Shown here: piece by piece, positions 39,715-50,155 of the stretch
Layout: each line of letters opens with the position of its first letter
Position numbering within the stretch: position 1 is the stretch's first letter
DNA from: Flaccisagitta enflata
Lineage: Eukaryota; Chaetognatha; Sagittoidea; Aphragmophora
Direction of reading: 5' to 3'
DNA length: 64,000 nt
NCBI GenBank assembly: GCA_965153355.1
Contig: OZ231126.1
Coordinates: 10,044,001-10,108,000, forward strand
Program-made: the position numbers and the translations under genes
Notes under the pieces: model-generated
Told to the model about the DNA's origin: nothing
The model's database searches: none
Seen by the model: only the letters and a program-made list of their open reading frames with translations

Positions 39715-42700
39715 CCAAAGCAGAGAATAGAAATTCAAATTCGAGTGAAAAATGAGGATTCTAAATTCATGCACAAGAACTCCAAGTCACCAGTCCTGAA
39801 TTCTAACATTGGGGGAGAGTTATTGTCATCCTAAAAAATTGATTGTGACTTTCGAGTTGCTTGCTTAATGACTCGTTAAGATATGGTTTAGGTAGGTAGG
39901 TAGGTAGGAAGATTCGTCGGTTATGCTGTTTCTTGAAGGGCTCAAATAGGGCAAGAGATTTCTGCCTCTGCCAAACAGCTAGCAATCACGTGTCGGTCGT
40001 ATATACGACCTTGTTCAAAAATTAATCTAACGATCATAAGTTTAAATACGGATTAGCACGTTTGGAGAATTATTGCCATCTTTAAAATAGATTGCGACGA
40101 TTTCTCTACAATCAGTTTATGAGCGGACTTAATACAAAACCTCAACACATAAGTCATAACATTTATACATAATCATTCACAAAAGTGAAAAAGGGTGAAA
40201 CAAGGTCATTAGACCTAAGTCGCGTGCGTCGGCACTTTCAAAATAAATCAGGCAAACAGACAGACAAACAGTTTTTTTTTTCTCAAAAAGACATTTGAAA
40301 AGGCCATTTACTCCTTAAAGTTTCATTTCTACCATACAAAGACATAAAAAACGCTTTGAAAAACCTTTATATCAGTTTTGTGACGGACGGATGGACCGAC
40401 CAACCGACGGACCGACCGAAAAGTGGCTTAAAGAGTCGCGTAGCACGCGACTAAAAAAGTGTGCAGCTTAAGAATAGATAAATGGTCGACAATTGACTTT
40501 TTTCACCATTTTCGCCGCTACCGTTGTTCCTAATACATATAACACATAAAGAATACATAAAGACATAAACACAAACACAAAGAAATTGCCTTTGAGTGAC
40601 TAGTTCTTTTCGCTTTTGTTGGCCACAAAGAAGCAATGAAGCAACACGTTTCCATTTTGATTGGTGCCCTGACTATTACAACAGTAAGTCATGAGATTTT
40701 CAAGCAGTTAACAAAAGGTCTACAAGAGTCATGCAAAAGCACACTAAGTTTCAGCTCCTACTAAGTAAACAAAACAACTTTCGAGCTTTCATTTGTTTGA
40801 ATTGAAGGTATCTTCTTTGACTTGGACTAACTCTATGAATGAAGACGCGGAAAAACACGCCGAGAGACGGGCTTTGGGTAATGCTGAAATTTACAGGGGT
40901 ATATATCAGGGATGTAGAAAGTTCCATGGCCTTTCATTAATTTCCCCCCCCCCCCGCCATAAAATCCATGATTTTAATCTCCACAGTATATATAGGTTTT
41001 AATAGTGTTGAATGGTGGAACTACCAAAAGTGTAAAACCTTCAAAAATTGTTTTTTTTCTTCATTTCTACGTTTTCTAGCTTTTGCATTTCCCCCAAACC
41101 CTTATACGAGCAGTATTTTGCATCAACGGCATCAAGGCCCCTGCCGCGGCCAATGACTAAATGACCTGCACTGATATCTCTGTCCCTGTCTAGACAAAAA
41201 GCTTTGACTTGATCATCAAGTGTACCACTTTATTGGGTACCGTGACGAGGAGATCAGTGGTTAACGATGCGTAATGTTTCCTTTTCTTTTAACATAAAAC
41301 AGAGGTGACGTGGCGTGACGATGGGCGATGCGGAGGCGGATACACTAAGAACGGAAAACAAGCTAAATGCAACCCTTTCTCACTTAAGCCTTGCTGTTCC
41401 GCCAACCTTCGGTGCGGAAGAACGCCAACGTTTTGCGATTGTGCATCCTGCGCCGATTATCGACGTGAGTGGACTTAGCTATACACCTTTAATTGACGAA
41501 ATCCTTAACCCGAATCCCCCTCCTCCATACTTTATCCTTAACTGTCAAGGTGACGTCAACAATATGTCCGCACCACCCCCTCCCCCTCTTTTCCTCACAG
41601 CCTGGCATCTGGTTACTCCCAGTGACGAAACGAGAATCGACACTGAAACCGTTTGGAAAACCGAGAAAACTTGTCCCGAAGGGTATTTCGTCCACGGGTT
41701 CAAAAGCATGCAAGACTTGAAGGGGAAAGGATTGATCAAGATCAAAGTGCTTTGCAAACGGAATCGGGACAGATGGGAAAACGAGGCGAGGAATCGGCTG
41801 CTGTCCGGAGGATCCGTACCCAATGAAGACCAAGACTGGTCGGATGTAAGAAACTGCGGGAGGGACGCCTGGCTGGTCGGCATGCGACTAGGTGAGAAAT
41901 TGGAAATGAAGGAGAGCATCGTTATAATGCCCATGACAGAAGCGCAAGAGCCAATTCACCTCCCCCCCCCCCTGAGACAAACTACCCCTGCACAGACTCA
42001 AATTACTGTCCCTGCCTACCCGCAAGCGACTACTTATTGGCCGGGTATCCGGCCTTGTCTTCCTCCTCATGAATCCCATCCCGTCCTCTGTAGTGTCTGG
42101 CGACGCCGCGCAAGGCGCCACCTCGGTTTGGTTCATTTGCGGAAAGCCATCCGGGGGAACGACGTCACAAGACAGATGGACTGCCTACTCGGACGACCCT
42201 AGTTGGGTTACTACCGAAGCAATTCTGTGTCCGACTTATTTCGCCGTCTGCGGGATTCAGACGAGGGCCTGGCCGGCAGCGGACTCGAACAGAGCCGGCA
42301 TCAGCCAAATCGGGATCAAATGCTGTCCTCTGACGGACACTCCAGAGAACACGGTCATTCGACCGAGAACGTTGGGTTAATTTGTCATGTGAAGATTTCG
42401 TACCAACGTCAAGTATCTGGGTTTTTTCTCTCTTTTTTTTTTGTTTTCGTTTTTTGTTGTTTTTAGTCGCGTGCACGCGACTCTACAACCCGCTTTGTCC
42501 GTCCGTCGGTCCGTCGGTCCAACTTTACTTTTTTTATTACTTTTTGTTATTTTTAGTCATCTAAGGTCATTCTTAGTCATTCTAAGTCATTCTGATAAGT
42601 CATTGTAAGTCATTTTAAATCATTTTACTTCATATTGAGTCACTTAAGTCAATTTGGTCAATTTAGTCGTATAAGTCATTTATCATCATTTTATGTCTTT

Positions 42701-45700
42701 TTAAATCATTTTAAGTCATCTGAAGTCATTTTAAGTCACTTTGAGTCATCCTAAGTTATTTATGTCCCGCACGCGACTTATAGGTGTGACATGGATTCCA
42801 TTTTTTCTCCCTGTATTAGTCACGTGCATATTTATCACTATGTACTTTAATCAACCAGGAGCTGCACTTTTTATCAGTTTTTTGTGCCTCTGTCCCGACT
42901 TAACGGCGTTCGAAAATTAAATCTAAGTCCCCGACAGAGAACCTGTCTTGCCATCTCTAATTGTTTGTTAAAAAGAAATACACCAACACGGGACATATGA
43001 CTGTTTTTTATGTCGCCGTACAGGATCGGCCCAAATGGCAAAATCGATCTATCAACTTATACTAAAGCTATACACAGACCTGATAAAGACCTTGAACTAG
43101 TAACCTGTAACTGGTTGCTGTCCGAGATTGACGGCGATCAAGAATGCCGGATGCCCTTTGGCGATTCTAGTGAAGCTGAGGAGTCCGTTGTTCGAAGGCA
43201 ACACGTTCAAGTCTCCGTAGGCGAAGGCGTTTTCCGACCGCAACTTGACGAACGACTCGAAGGCCAAGAGATGCGAGGACTTGGCACCGCGAGCGCGTTG
43301 GAATTTGACGTTGACCGTGTCCACGTCGGTGTTGACGGAGAACTTGGCGTTCTTAGCGGAAGTGAAGCCACCGGATGCGTCGCTGCTCCACTGATTAAGA
43401 GACAAAGATTTAACAAATGAACAATGATTACGCCGGAAAAGGGAGATACAGGAGACACACGAGAACTTGTCAACCAGTTCACCTGCATAACAGAACGAGT
43501 GATGGCTCCACCAGCTGCATTCACCATTCCCAGCTCGTCACCATAAAGCACCTGTGAGAACAAAAACAATAATCAAGTTTGATCGTTACGTTAAAGAGAC
43601 AGATCACAAGTGTGGTATCAGGGCAGTCAATGACTAAACTAAGTAAATGATTGAAGTTACTCTTGTTCATGACTAAAATCAAATAATCAACCAGCGGATC
43701 GCAGATTGGAGAAAAAAAAAAGAGTTAGTGTGAAACTGCCTATGAACAGTTTAATGAACTTTACTTTGTATTGACGTACACTGTACACCGTACAGAACGA
43801 TTAGAAGGGGCAGGGAAAAAGGAAAGCTCGGAAACATGTAAATAAACAATTGAAGACGTAATATGACTGACCACGGGCGTTCCTTTGAGAGTGAGCAAGA
43901 TGAGATTGTAGGCATCGACGAATTTGTCGTCGTCGATTTGCGAGGCGATTCTTCCCGACAACAACGAGGACAAAGCCCAATTGGCCCAAGGACGATCCAA
44001 GTTGAATTTGCGTTGATGGCTCTCGCGCACGATCCTGAGGGAATCCTCCACGGCAGCTTTAACGCAAGAACTCTTTAAGCCGGAACACGCGCCAGAAACT
44101 GGTCGAAGGAGGAGGAAGAGAAGGGAGGGAGGAAGGAGGAAGAGAAGGGAGGAAGTGGAAGAGGGCGAAGGGGGTGAGAGGCAGAGTGAGACGCGGGGGA
44201 AATAAAGCACACGCGAAACATTAGGAAGAAAATGACAAGAAGGTAAGTGAAAGAACAAGTGACGCGGGGCCACAATATCGTTGCAGACGGGCGGGCAGGG
44301 GCATTCAACCCCCATCCACACCCAAACCTACTCCCAACACTCAACACACACAATAAGTATCAAAAACATACGTTTCAACTTGATGACCCCAGACAGACGG
44401 ACGGACCAACAGACGGACGGAAAAAGCCTTTTATAGAGTTGCGTGTCCGCAACTAAAAAGAAAACTATCTTTAAGAAAGAAGTTCTAGAGGCTACCAAAG
44501 AACGAGAGTCTTTCCGAACAGAGAAACTTTCTCCCTCATGAAATTGAATGCTTTTAAAAACTCGGGCCCTACTCTTACCCAGCGCGTTAGCGAGTCGATC
44601 ATCAAGCACGAGATCGGCTCCTTGATGATCGGTCGATCCGTAAAAGACGCTTCTTTGGGTCGCGTTTCCACCGCCAGAACCCAGACTGACGATCAAAGCG
44701 CGATCCTTGCCCGTCTCCTTCGACACTTTGGTAAAGGCGCCTCTCATGGCGTAGACCACTTCCGCCGACGCCGGATCGAAGACGGCCTTCTCAGCGCCTT
44801 CGACGAAATATTCGGCGCCGGAAACCACAAAGCCGTCGATGCCTTCCTCCATCAACCAAAACTCGAGGCAAGCGATGATGTCGTCCTAGAAGGAAGAGGA
44901 AGGGTGAAGGAAGGGGCGGAAAACGCGGATGAGGAGGAGGAAAACCAAGATGGCGACTGGCGAGGGAAGGATAGAAAATGAAAGTTGAGGAAAAAGAGGG
45001 TAAGGAAAAAAAGAGGGTTGGGAGAGGAAGAGCAAAAGAGGAGGAAATATTGGAATAGAGGATAGGAAGAATTGGAGGAAGGAGAGAAGAGGGGTGAAAT
45101 TGGAAGAAGAACAGGTCGCCCAAGGGCAATATGTGGTCAGCGGTACCCGTTGCCCTGCTTTGCATGGTTGTAAATCGGAATGAGAGGAAGCAGGGCAGCG
45201 GCCCCGAAAGGGACGAAGTCCTGTAGAACACAGGGGGACTTTTGTTCATCCATTCGTTTGTCCGTCCGTCCATCTGTCAGTACCCCCCATGCCCTCTCAG
45301 GCCTGAAATCTGCCCTCTCAGGCCTGAAATCTGCCCTCTCAGGCTTGAAATCTACCCTCTCAGGCCTTGAATCTGCGGGGGAGATTTAAGGCCTGGGGTT
45401 TCAGGCCTGAGAAGGCAGATTTCAGGCCTGAGAGGGCAGATTCAAGGCCTGAGAGGGCAGATTCAAGGCCTGAGAGGGCAGATTTCAAGCCTGAGAGGGC
45501 AGACTTCAGGCCTGAGAGGGCAGATTTCAGGCCTGAGAGGGCAGATTTCAGGCCTGAGAGGGCAAAGGACCTGGGGAGGGGGACGAACGAACGTACGAAC
45601 AAAAGTCCCCCTGTGTTCTACAGGACTTCGTCCCCTTCGGAGCCGCTGCCCAAAAAGAAGAGGAAGAGGAGGAAAGAGAGAAGAGAAGAAGAGGAAGAGG

Positions 45701-47984
45701 AGGAAAGACAGAAGAGAAGAAAAAGAAGAGGAAAAGGAAAGAGAAAAGAGAAGGGCAAGCGGAAGACGAGAAAGAAGAGAAAGACGTAGAATTGAAAGGG
45801 AAGAAAAGTAAAGGGAAAAGGGTGAAGAGATGAGAAAAGGGAGAAGGGGGAAGAGAGGAAAAGGGAGGAGGGGGAAGAGATAAGAAAAGGGATACAGTAG
45901 ATGTCGTCTAGACTTGGAAATACGGGGGAGCTCATAACCTCAGCATCAGTACAGTGAGGGGACTGATATTTTGCTAATGTAATGTATAGACCCTAAGGGG
46001 TTGACGATGGGGTATGGTATCCCCCTACGGCTTACCTTACAAAAAAAACTTTTAGTATAAAATATTAGGATCAATCACTTTTTTGGCAGAATTTCAGCTT
46101 CATCTATTTGCTTTAATTGCAAAACCAGCCTGGGATTCGAACCCGGAAAGAAATTGATCGATCAAGAAGGATTTGAAGACAAGTGAGTTAACCACTAAAC
46201 CAATTCTGGCAGCTGTTCAAGCAAAACAGATTTGTTTTAGTATATTCAAAAGAATTTTCTATCCACAGAGCTGCCATACCCCATCGTCAACCCTATAGGA
46301 CATAAGCATTATACAGACACAGTTTCATTTCATTGGCGCAAATGGTAGTTACGATATGAGGGCCCCTGTATTTCCAAGTCTAGACGACATCTACTGTAAC
46401 TCTTCAGGAAAGGGAAAGAAGGAATATGGAGAGGAAGAAAAAGAGAACAGGAGTGACACTTATAGATCTATACGAAAAGAAAGTCTTCTCAAAAAGTTTC
46501 TCTCCTTACCTGAACGGCTTTTTAGATGCGTCCTCGCATCTCTATAAGAGGGTCTGTCCTATGTATGTATGTATGTATGTATGTATAGGGAACGCGAAAA
46601 TTTCCAAATGCGATTTCTAAGGTTTTCTCTTCATTTCTCTTTATATCTCTTACATCTCTTCATGTGTCTTATGTCTCTTGTATCTCTTTTGTCTCAGTTG
46701 TCTCTTCGGTCTCTTTTGTCTCTTTTGTCTCTTTTGTCTCTTTTGTCTTTTTTGTCTTTTTTGCCTCTTATGTCCCTTATGTCTGCTATGTCTCTTATAT
46801 CTCCTATGTCTCGTATATCTCCCATGTCTCTTATATCTCCTATGTCGCTTATGTCTCTTATTAGATGCGTCCTCGCATCTCTATAAGAGGGTCTGTCCCT
46901 TGGTCGGTCTGTCTGTCTGAATGTCTGAATGTCTGAGTGTCACGCGAAAATTTCAAAACGCGATTTTCAAGGTTTTCTCTTCATTTCTCTTCATGTATCT
47001 TCTTGTCTCTTATATTTCTTTTGTCTCTTTCATCTCTTTCATCTCTTTTGTCTCTTTTGTCTCCTATATGTCTCTTATGTCTCCTATATGTCTCTTATTT
47101 CTCTTATGTATCTTAGGTCTCTTTTGTCTCTTATGTCTCTTATGTGTCTTATGTCTCATATGTCTCCTATATGTCTCCTATATGTCTCCTATATGTCTCT
47201 TATGTCTCTTTTGTCTCCTATAAGTCTTATATGTCTCTTATGTCTCTTATGTCTCTTATATATCATATCTCTTATATCTCTTATGTCTCTTATCTCTTAT
47301 GTCTCTTATCTCTTATGTCTCTTATGTCTCTTATGTCTCTTATGTCTCTTATGTCTCTTATGTCTCTTATGTCTCTTATGTCTCTTCATGTCTCTAAATG
47401 TCTCTCCATGTCTCTAAATGTCTTCCTCTTGGGGGAGGATGGCGTGGGAGGAGGAGGGGGGAGGGTGGGGAGGCGTGGGAGGGGTGGGGAGGGTGGAGGG
47501 TGGGGAGGGGGGGGGGGGTGGGGAGGCGTGGGGGGGAGGAGGGGAGGGGGGGGGGGAGGCGTGGGGAAGGGGTGGGGAGGCGTGGGGAGGGGTGGGGGAG
47601 CGTGGGGAGGGTGGGGAGGCGTGGGGGAGAGGTGGGGAGGCGTGGGGAAGGGGTGGGGAGGCGTTGGGGGGTGGGGAGGGGTGGGGGAGTTGTGGGGAGG
47701 CATGGGGGGGGAGAGATGAATCAGTTTATATTTTTCTCTTTATCTCTGAATCTTTATATTTTCAAACTATTATATCTTAATATCTATATATCTATGTATC
47801 CTAATAATTTGTATGATTATATCTTACGTCTAAAGAGGACGCATCTATTGGACATCTCTTGGCCTTGTTCCTTCAAATTCAAGTCCGGTAACGTTTCTCC
47901 ATGAGCAGCGTAGTAAAACTCGTTCCTGGTAGCATCGTCGACCCAAGCGCTTTTACTGCCATCATCAACGTTCCTCCAATCGTT
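39490..47984 (-). CDS. SLC3A-type amino-acid transporter heavy chain, partial and interrupted
   Basis: This is a type II membrane glycoprotein with an alpha-amylase-like (GH13) ectodomain that escorts SLC7 light chains to the plasma membrane. Exons found: 47868-47984 continuing at 46510-46521 (interrupted), 44579-44885, 43872-44098, 43483-43551, 43105-43390 and a last exon 39490 to about 39630. Motifs are LPDLNLK, CLEFWLMEEGIDGFV, LTLKGTPV, LYGDELGMV and AFLIAVNLGQQPVT, matching GH13 sheet and loop positions. The final exon ends GDGVVIKLGRQ. At least one short exon between 43105 and 39631 is not located, because the phases do not meet. The transmembrane N-terminus was not found. Catalytic carboxylates of true amylases are not evident, as in this family. 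A 1346-bp mobile element splits the first listed exon. CD98hc is likelier than rBAT, but this is not settled. Confidence 0.82.
39658..39711. repeat. (AG)n serving as polypyrimidine tract of the last SLC3A exon
   Basis: On the minus strand this is (CT)n and lies about 25 bp upstream of the putative acceptor of the last exon. Confidence 0.85.
40201..40452 (-). repeat. Hairpin-ended dispersed repeat (stem AGTCGCG)
   Basis: The far end is AGTCGCGTGC (40218-40227), preceded by a small hairpin AGGTCATTAGACCT. The head at 40434-40452 is AGTCGCGTAGCACGCGACT followed by AAAAAA. GACC-type repeats lie beside the head. Confidence 0.85.
40636..42380 (+). CDS. Secreted protein with hevein-like Cys motif and VMO-I-like repeats
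   Basis: Five exons join in perfect phase: 40636-40683, 40808-40877, 41303-41464, 41601-41891 and 42094-42380, giving 285 residues. Exon 1 is a signal peptide (MKQHVSILIGALTITT). Exon 3 encodes a compact Cys-rich module with RCGGGY, PCCSANLRCGRTPTFCDC and CADY; its CC-S-x4-CG-x-T spacing resembles hevein/ChtBD1 chitin-binding folds. Exons 4-5 contain repeats such as CPEGYFVHGFKS, IKVLC, NCGRDAWLVGMRL, CPTYFAVCGIQTRAW and ISQIGIKCC, which resemble the vitelline membrane outer layer protein I beta-prism. It is the only confident plus-strand gene and seems nested in a SLC3A intron. A cell-wall, egg-coat or carbohydrate-binding role is inferred. Domain names rest on pattern only. Confidence 0.75.
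40894..41143. mobile_element. Diverged hAT-like MITE, copy 3, in intron 2 of the secreted-protein gene
   Basis: CAGGGGTATATAT at the left and GGCCCCTG at the right frame sequence that shares the C-run, TTTTAATAGTGTTGAA and TTTCCCCC blocks with 26334-26633 and 30516-30841. No target duplication is visible. Confidence 0.55.
42038..42057 (-). repeat. Solo GGCCGG...CCGGCC hairpin of the dispersed family
   Basis: TTGGCCGGGTATCCGGCCTTG at this site in intron 4 matches the second hairpin of the dispersed family. No head was found beside it. Confidence 0.5.
42465..42778 (+). repeat. Hairpin-ended dispersed repeat with AAGTCATTTT interior
   Basis: The head AGTCGCGTGCACGCGACT (42465-42482) is followed by GTCC/GTCG repeats, then about 20 degenerate units of AAGTCATTTT. 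The matching far end is GCACGCGACT (42769-42778). Confidence 0.88.
44254..44458 (-). repeat. Hairpin-ended dispersed repeat (stem AGTTGCG)
   Basis: The far end TTGCAGACGGGCGGGCAGGGGC starts at 44281. The head AGTTGCGTGTCCGCAACT (44437-44454) is followed by AAAAAG. GACGGACGG repeats and CTTTTATAG precede the head. It lies in a SLC3A intron. Confidence 0.85.
45118..45240 (+). repeat. Second dispersed repeat family (GGGCAATATGTGGTCAGC)
   Basis: GGGCAATATGTGGTCAGCGG followed by TACCCGTTGCCCTGC can form a stem (GGGCAA/TTGCCC). Then come GGGCAGCGGC and CCTGTAGAACACAGGGGGAC. A second copy lies at 62285-62405. Confidence 0.75.
45193..45651. mobile_element. Foldback element with inverted 21-bp minisatellite arms
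   Basis: The outer arm, from GGGCAGCGGC to CAGGGGGACTTTTGTTC (45193-45247), is repeated inverted at 45597-45651. Inside, CCCTCTCAGGCCTGAAATCTG units run forward at 45290-45370 and inverted at 45400-45565, about 4 and 8 copies. The whole segment could fold into one long hairpin. It has no transposase. Confidence 0.88.
45895..46396. mobile_element. Tc1/mariner-like MITE with TA duplication
   Basis: The ends CAGTAGATGTCGTCTAGAC and onward (about 33 bp) are inverted copies and are flanked by TA on both sides (45893-45894 and 46397-46398). The CAGT start and TA site suit Tc1. An inner inverted pair (TTGACGATGGGGTATGG, 46001-46017, and its inverse near 46274-46295) frames a tRNA-like sequence. Confidence 0.9.
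46120..46212 (-). repeat. tRNA-like / SINE-like sequence inside the MITE
   Basis: On the minus strand an A-box-like TGGTTTAGTGG (46192-46202) and a perfect B box GGTTCGAATCC lie 59 bp apart. CCAG/CTGG can pair at the ends. The spacing suits a tRNA with a long variable arm or a tRNA-derived SINE. I cannot build a clean cloverleaf, so a functional tRNA is unlikely. Confidence 0.55.
46650..47400. repeat. TGTCTCTTA-type minisatellite
   Basis: These are hundreds of bases of 9- and 12-bp variants of TGTCTCTTA/TTTGTCTC, becoming regular at 47290-47385. They form the interior of the element at 46522-47867. Confidence 0.93.
47437..47715. repeat. G-rich GGTGGGGAGGCGTGGG minisatellite
   Basis: G-run-rich tandem units of about 16-21 bp could form G-quadruplexes on the plus strand. 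Confidence 0.92.
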
Positions 47985-47990
47985 CTGAAG

Positions 47991-47991
<1 letters not shown>

Positions 47992-48082
<91 letters not shown>

Positions 48083-48085
48083 GAG
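47992..48085. repeat. (AG)n immediately upstream of a SLC3A exon
   Basis: On the minus strand it is (CT)n leading into CCCCTTCAG|AACGATTGG, the acceptor of the exon starting at 47984. Confidence 0.93.
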
Positions 48086-49100
48086 CCGGTGAGGATTGTT
48101 CGAGGATGAGCTAACCGTAACTGAAATGAGCTGAGCCTGAGCAAACCTGCACTAAAAGAAGAAGAAATAAGAACGATATCGCCCGAGAATGTCTTTATTT
48201 GCGTAAAAGCGGTAACGAAGCCAGCGAGAATCGATCGGACTCCAAGAAAAGCCTAGGGCAACTGCCCAGAATCATAATCATCGTCGCTTTTATAGCGCTC
48301 GAACCGGTGAAATGCGGGAGAAGAAGAAAAGAGGAGAGGCTCGTGACAAAAGGGGGGGATTCGGGCGCGAGCAGAACGGGGATGAGCGGGGCTCAGGGCC
48401 AGACGCGCCCCTCCGTCTCAAAACGCCAATTTGTGAGCGAAGAGACAAAGGGGAGTTTTGCTAAAGAGAAGGCCAGAGCACGCGCTGATACCCGGCTGTC
48501 GCGGAATCTCAATTTTGGAACGAGCTCTCATGTAACTAAAAATCACTGCAAAACCGAGTATATGAATATTAGATGGGAAAAGGAACGGGTGGGGGGGGGG
48601 GGAAAGTAGCGGTAGAAAACTGGGTGGTTGGGAAAAGGGGATGGGTTTTGGGTGGTGATGTATGGGTAAAAACAAGGCAATACTCTCAAGTAACTAACAA
48701 GGTATAAAAAAACAAGGTATTATTCTCGTGTAACTAAAAAGGCCATACTTTCATGTAACTAAAAATCATTGCAGAATCGAGTATATGAATAGTAGATGGG
48801 AAAAAGGTACGGGATAGTTTTTGTGTGGTCAAGTATGGGAAAAGGACAAGACTATACTTTTGGTACGGGGGGGGGGGTGGGGAGGGTAGGCTGGCTGGTA
48901 TTGGTAGATTAAAAGGGGAAGAAATACTTCGAAGTAATGACAGCAGCGTCTAGACCATGCATTATGGACATATTGATAGACGTATCATGTATCTAATAAG
49001 ATGTGGTTTGTGAAGTGAATGGAAGAATGTTATTGGCAAAATTACAGTGAAGGAAGATACAGTACAAGATACAGTAAAAGATTACGGAACAGTCTCAATA
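48086..49100. other. Unassigned sequence, short diffuse repeats
   Basis: TCTCATGTAACTAAAAA-TCA and GAGTATATGAATA-TAGATGGG blocks recur between 48520 and 48830. Upstream SLC3A exons are expected on this side, but I could not identify them. Confidence 0.5.
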
Positions 49101-50086
49101 AGAATATGAAGGGTGGTGTGGTTCTTCTCGGGTTAAGATGTTGTTGCGACGTCGAACATGTCTAGCCGAGTGGGTTTCAGATAAGGTGGGTCCGCGGTAG
49201 GGTACTGTGAGTCTGCGGGAGGATCCCGGGTGGGAGGATTCTTGCTAGGAGCGCCGGGATGTTTGGCGGAGGTGAAGAGATTGAAACGGTGGGTCGGGTA
49301 GAGGAGTGGATTAGAGAATCGAGATTGACTTCGCTACGGAGGGCCCTCTCTAGGAGCGCTGGGTTGGATGGAAGAGGTGAACATCAGGTTTGATGGAATG
49401 GTAGACTTGATGTGCGAGGATCGGTGACGTGGATTGACGGAGATCCATTCAACGGGGTCCATTCAACGGGATTGACGGAGATCCGTTCAACGAGATCCAC
49501 TCAACGGAGGTGGGCTTTCTATGTTCAATACGCGATGATGCTAATTTGATCCATCGAGCGAGCGAGCGAAGGAGGCAGGGTGGGGGGGGCTGGATGAGGA
49601 AGCCATTGAGCATGGAGTTGCCATAGACCTGTATGTGCCATCTAGTGTGTGACAAAAATTTTGACCATCGAGTTGAGCAAGGGTTAAAACCGCCAATCCA
49701 CGCTTGCCGGTAGCGAGGGAATAATGGCCAGTGTGGGGAGTTGCGATAACGCATTTTTGTGCAAATGATCGATACGTGATGAGGGCTCATTTGGTCCATC
49801 GAGCGAGGGAGCGGGGGGGGGTAGATTGTATGCGGCTGAGCATGAAGTCGCCCTGATCTGTACTGTTTCGTGTGTGACTCTAAATTTTGATCATGGAATC
49901 TAGCGAACGTTCAAACCACCAATCGACGCGAGACGTTGAGCGAGGGAATGATGAAGGAAGGGGAGTTGTGACGGCGCATTTCTTGTGCTGATGATCGATG
50001 CGTGTTGAGGTTTATTCGATGCAGGGAGGGAGGGAGGAGAGTTGATGCGGCTGAGCATGAAGTCGCCATACGTGTGCACCGTATCG

Positions 50087-50155
50087 TGTATCCGTATCCG
50101 TATCCGTATCCGTATCCGTATCCGTATCCGTATCCGTATCCGTATCCGTATCGTG
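50087..50155. repeat. (TCCGTA)n microsatellite inside the satellite
   Basis: About eleven uninterrupted TCCGTA hexamers replace part of a 228-bp unit. Confidence 0.95.

Larger units (their letters stand above)
46522..47867 (-). mobile_element. Hairpin-ended element inserted in a SLC3A coding exon
   Basis: The head AGATGCGTCCTCGCATCT (46524-46541) is followed by CTATAAGAGGGTCTGTCC. A second identical head lies at 46863-46880. The far end GAGGACGCATCT (47835-47846) matches the head stem plus loop. The segment CAAGGCC...GGACATC next to it resembles the second hairpin. The interior is a TGTCTCTTA array and a G-rich minisatellite. On the minus strand, exon codons end in GAA before it and resume AAA GCC GTT CAG after it. 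Confidence 0.87.

Noticed and set aside
41315-42202. Single 295-residue plus-strand ORF read straight through
   Set aside because: The better model splices this region in another frame; the Cys-rich module and signal peptide appear only in the spliced model, and all phases agree.
45360-45789. ALSGLKS / RPERADF repeat proteins
   Set aside because: Both are translations of the 21-bp minisatellite in the foldback arms on opposite strands; no gene structure surrounds them.
46120-46212. Functional tRNA gene
   Set aside because: A and B boxes are present, but acceptor pairing is weak and no clean anticodon arm can be drawn; it sits inside a MITE.
46569-47417. Ser/Leu/Met-rich ORFs resembling membrane proteins
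   Set aside because: They come from TGTCTCTTA repeats; hydrophobicity is a by-product of the repeat.
47386-47703. Pro- or Gly-rich ORFs
   Set aside because: These are the G-rich minisatellite read in several frames.
50087-50155. CRISPR-like array
   Set aside because: It is a plain hexamer microsatellite without spacers, in a eukaryotic genome.
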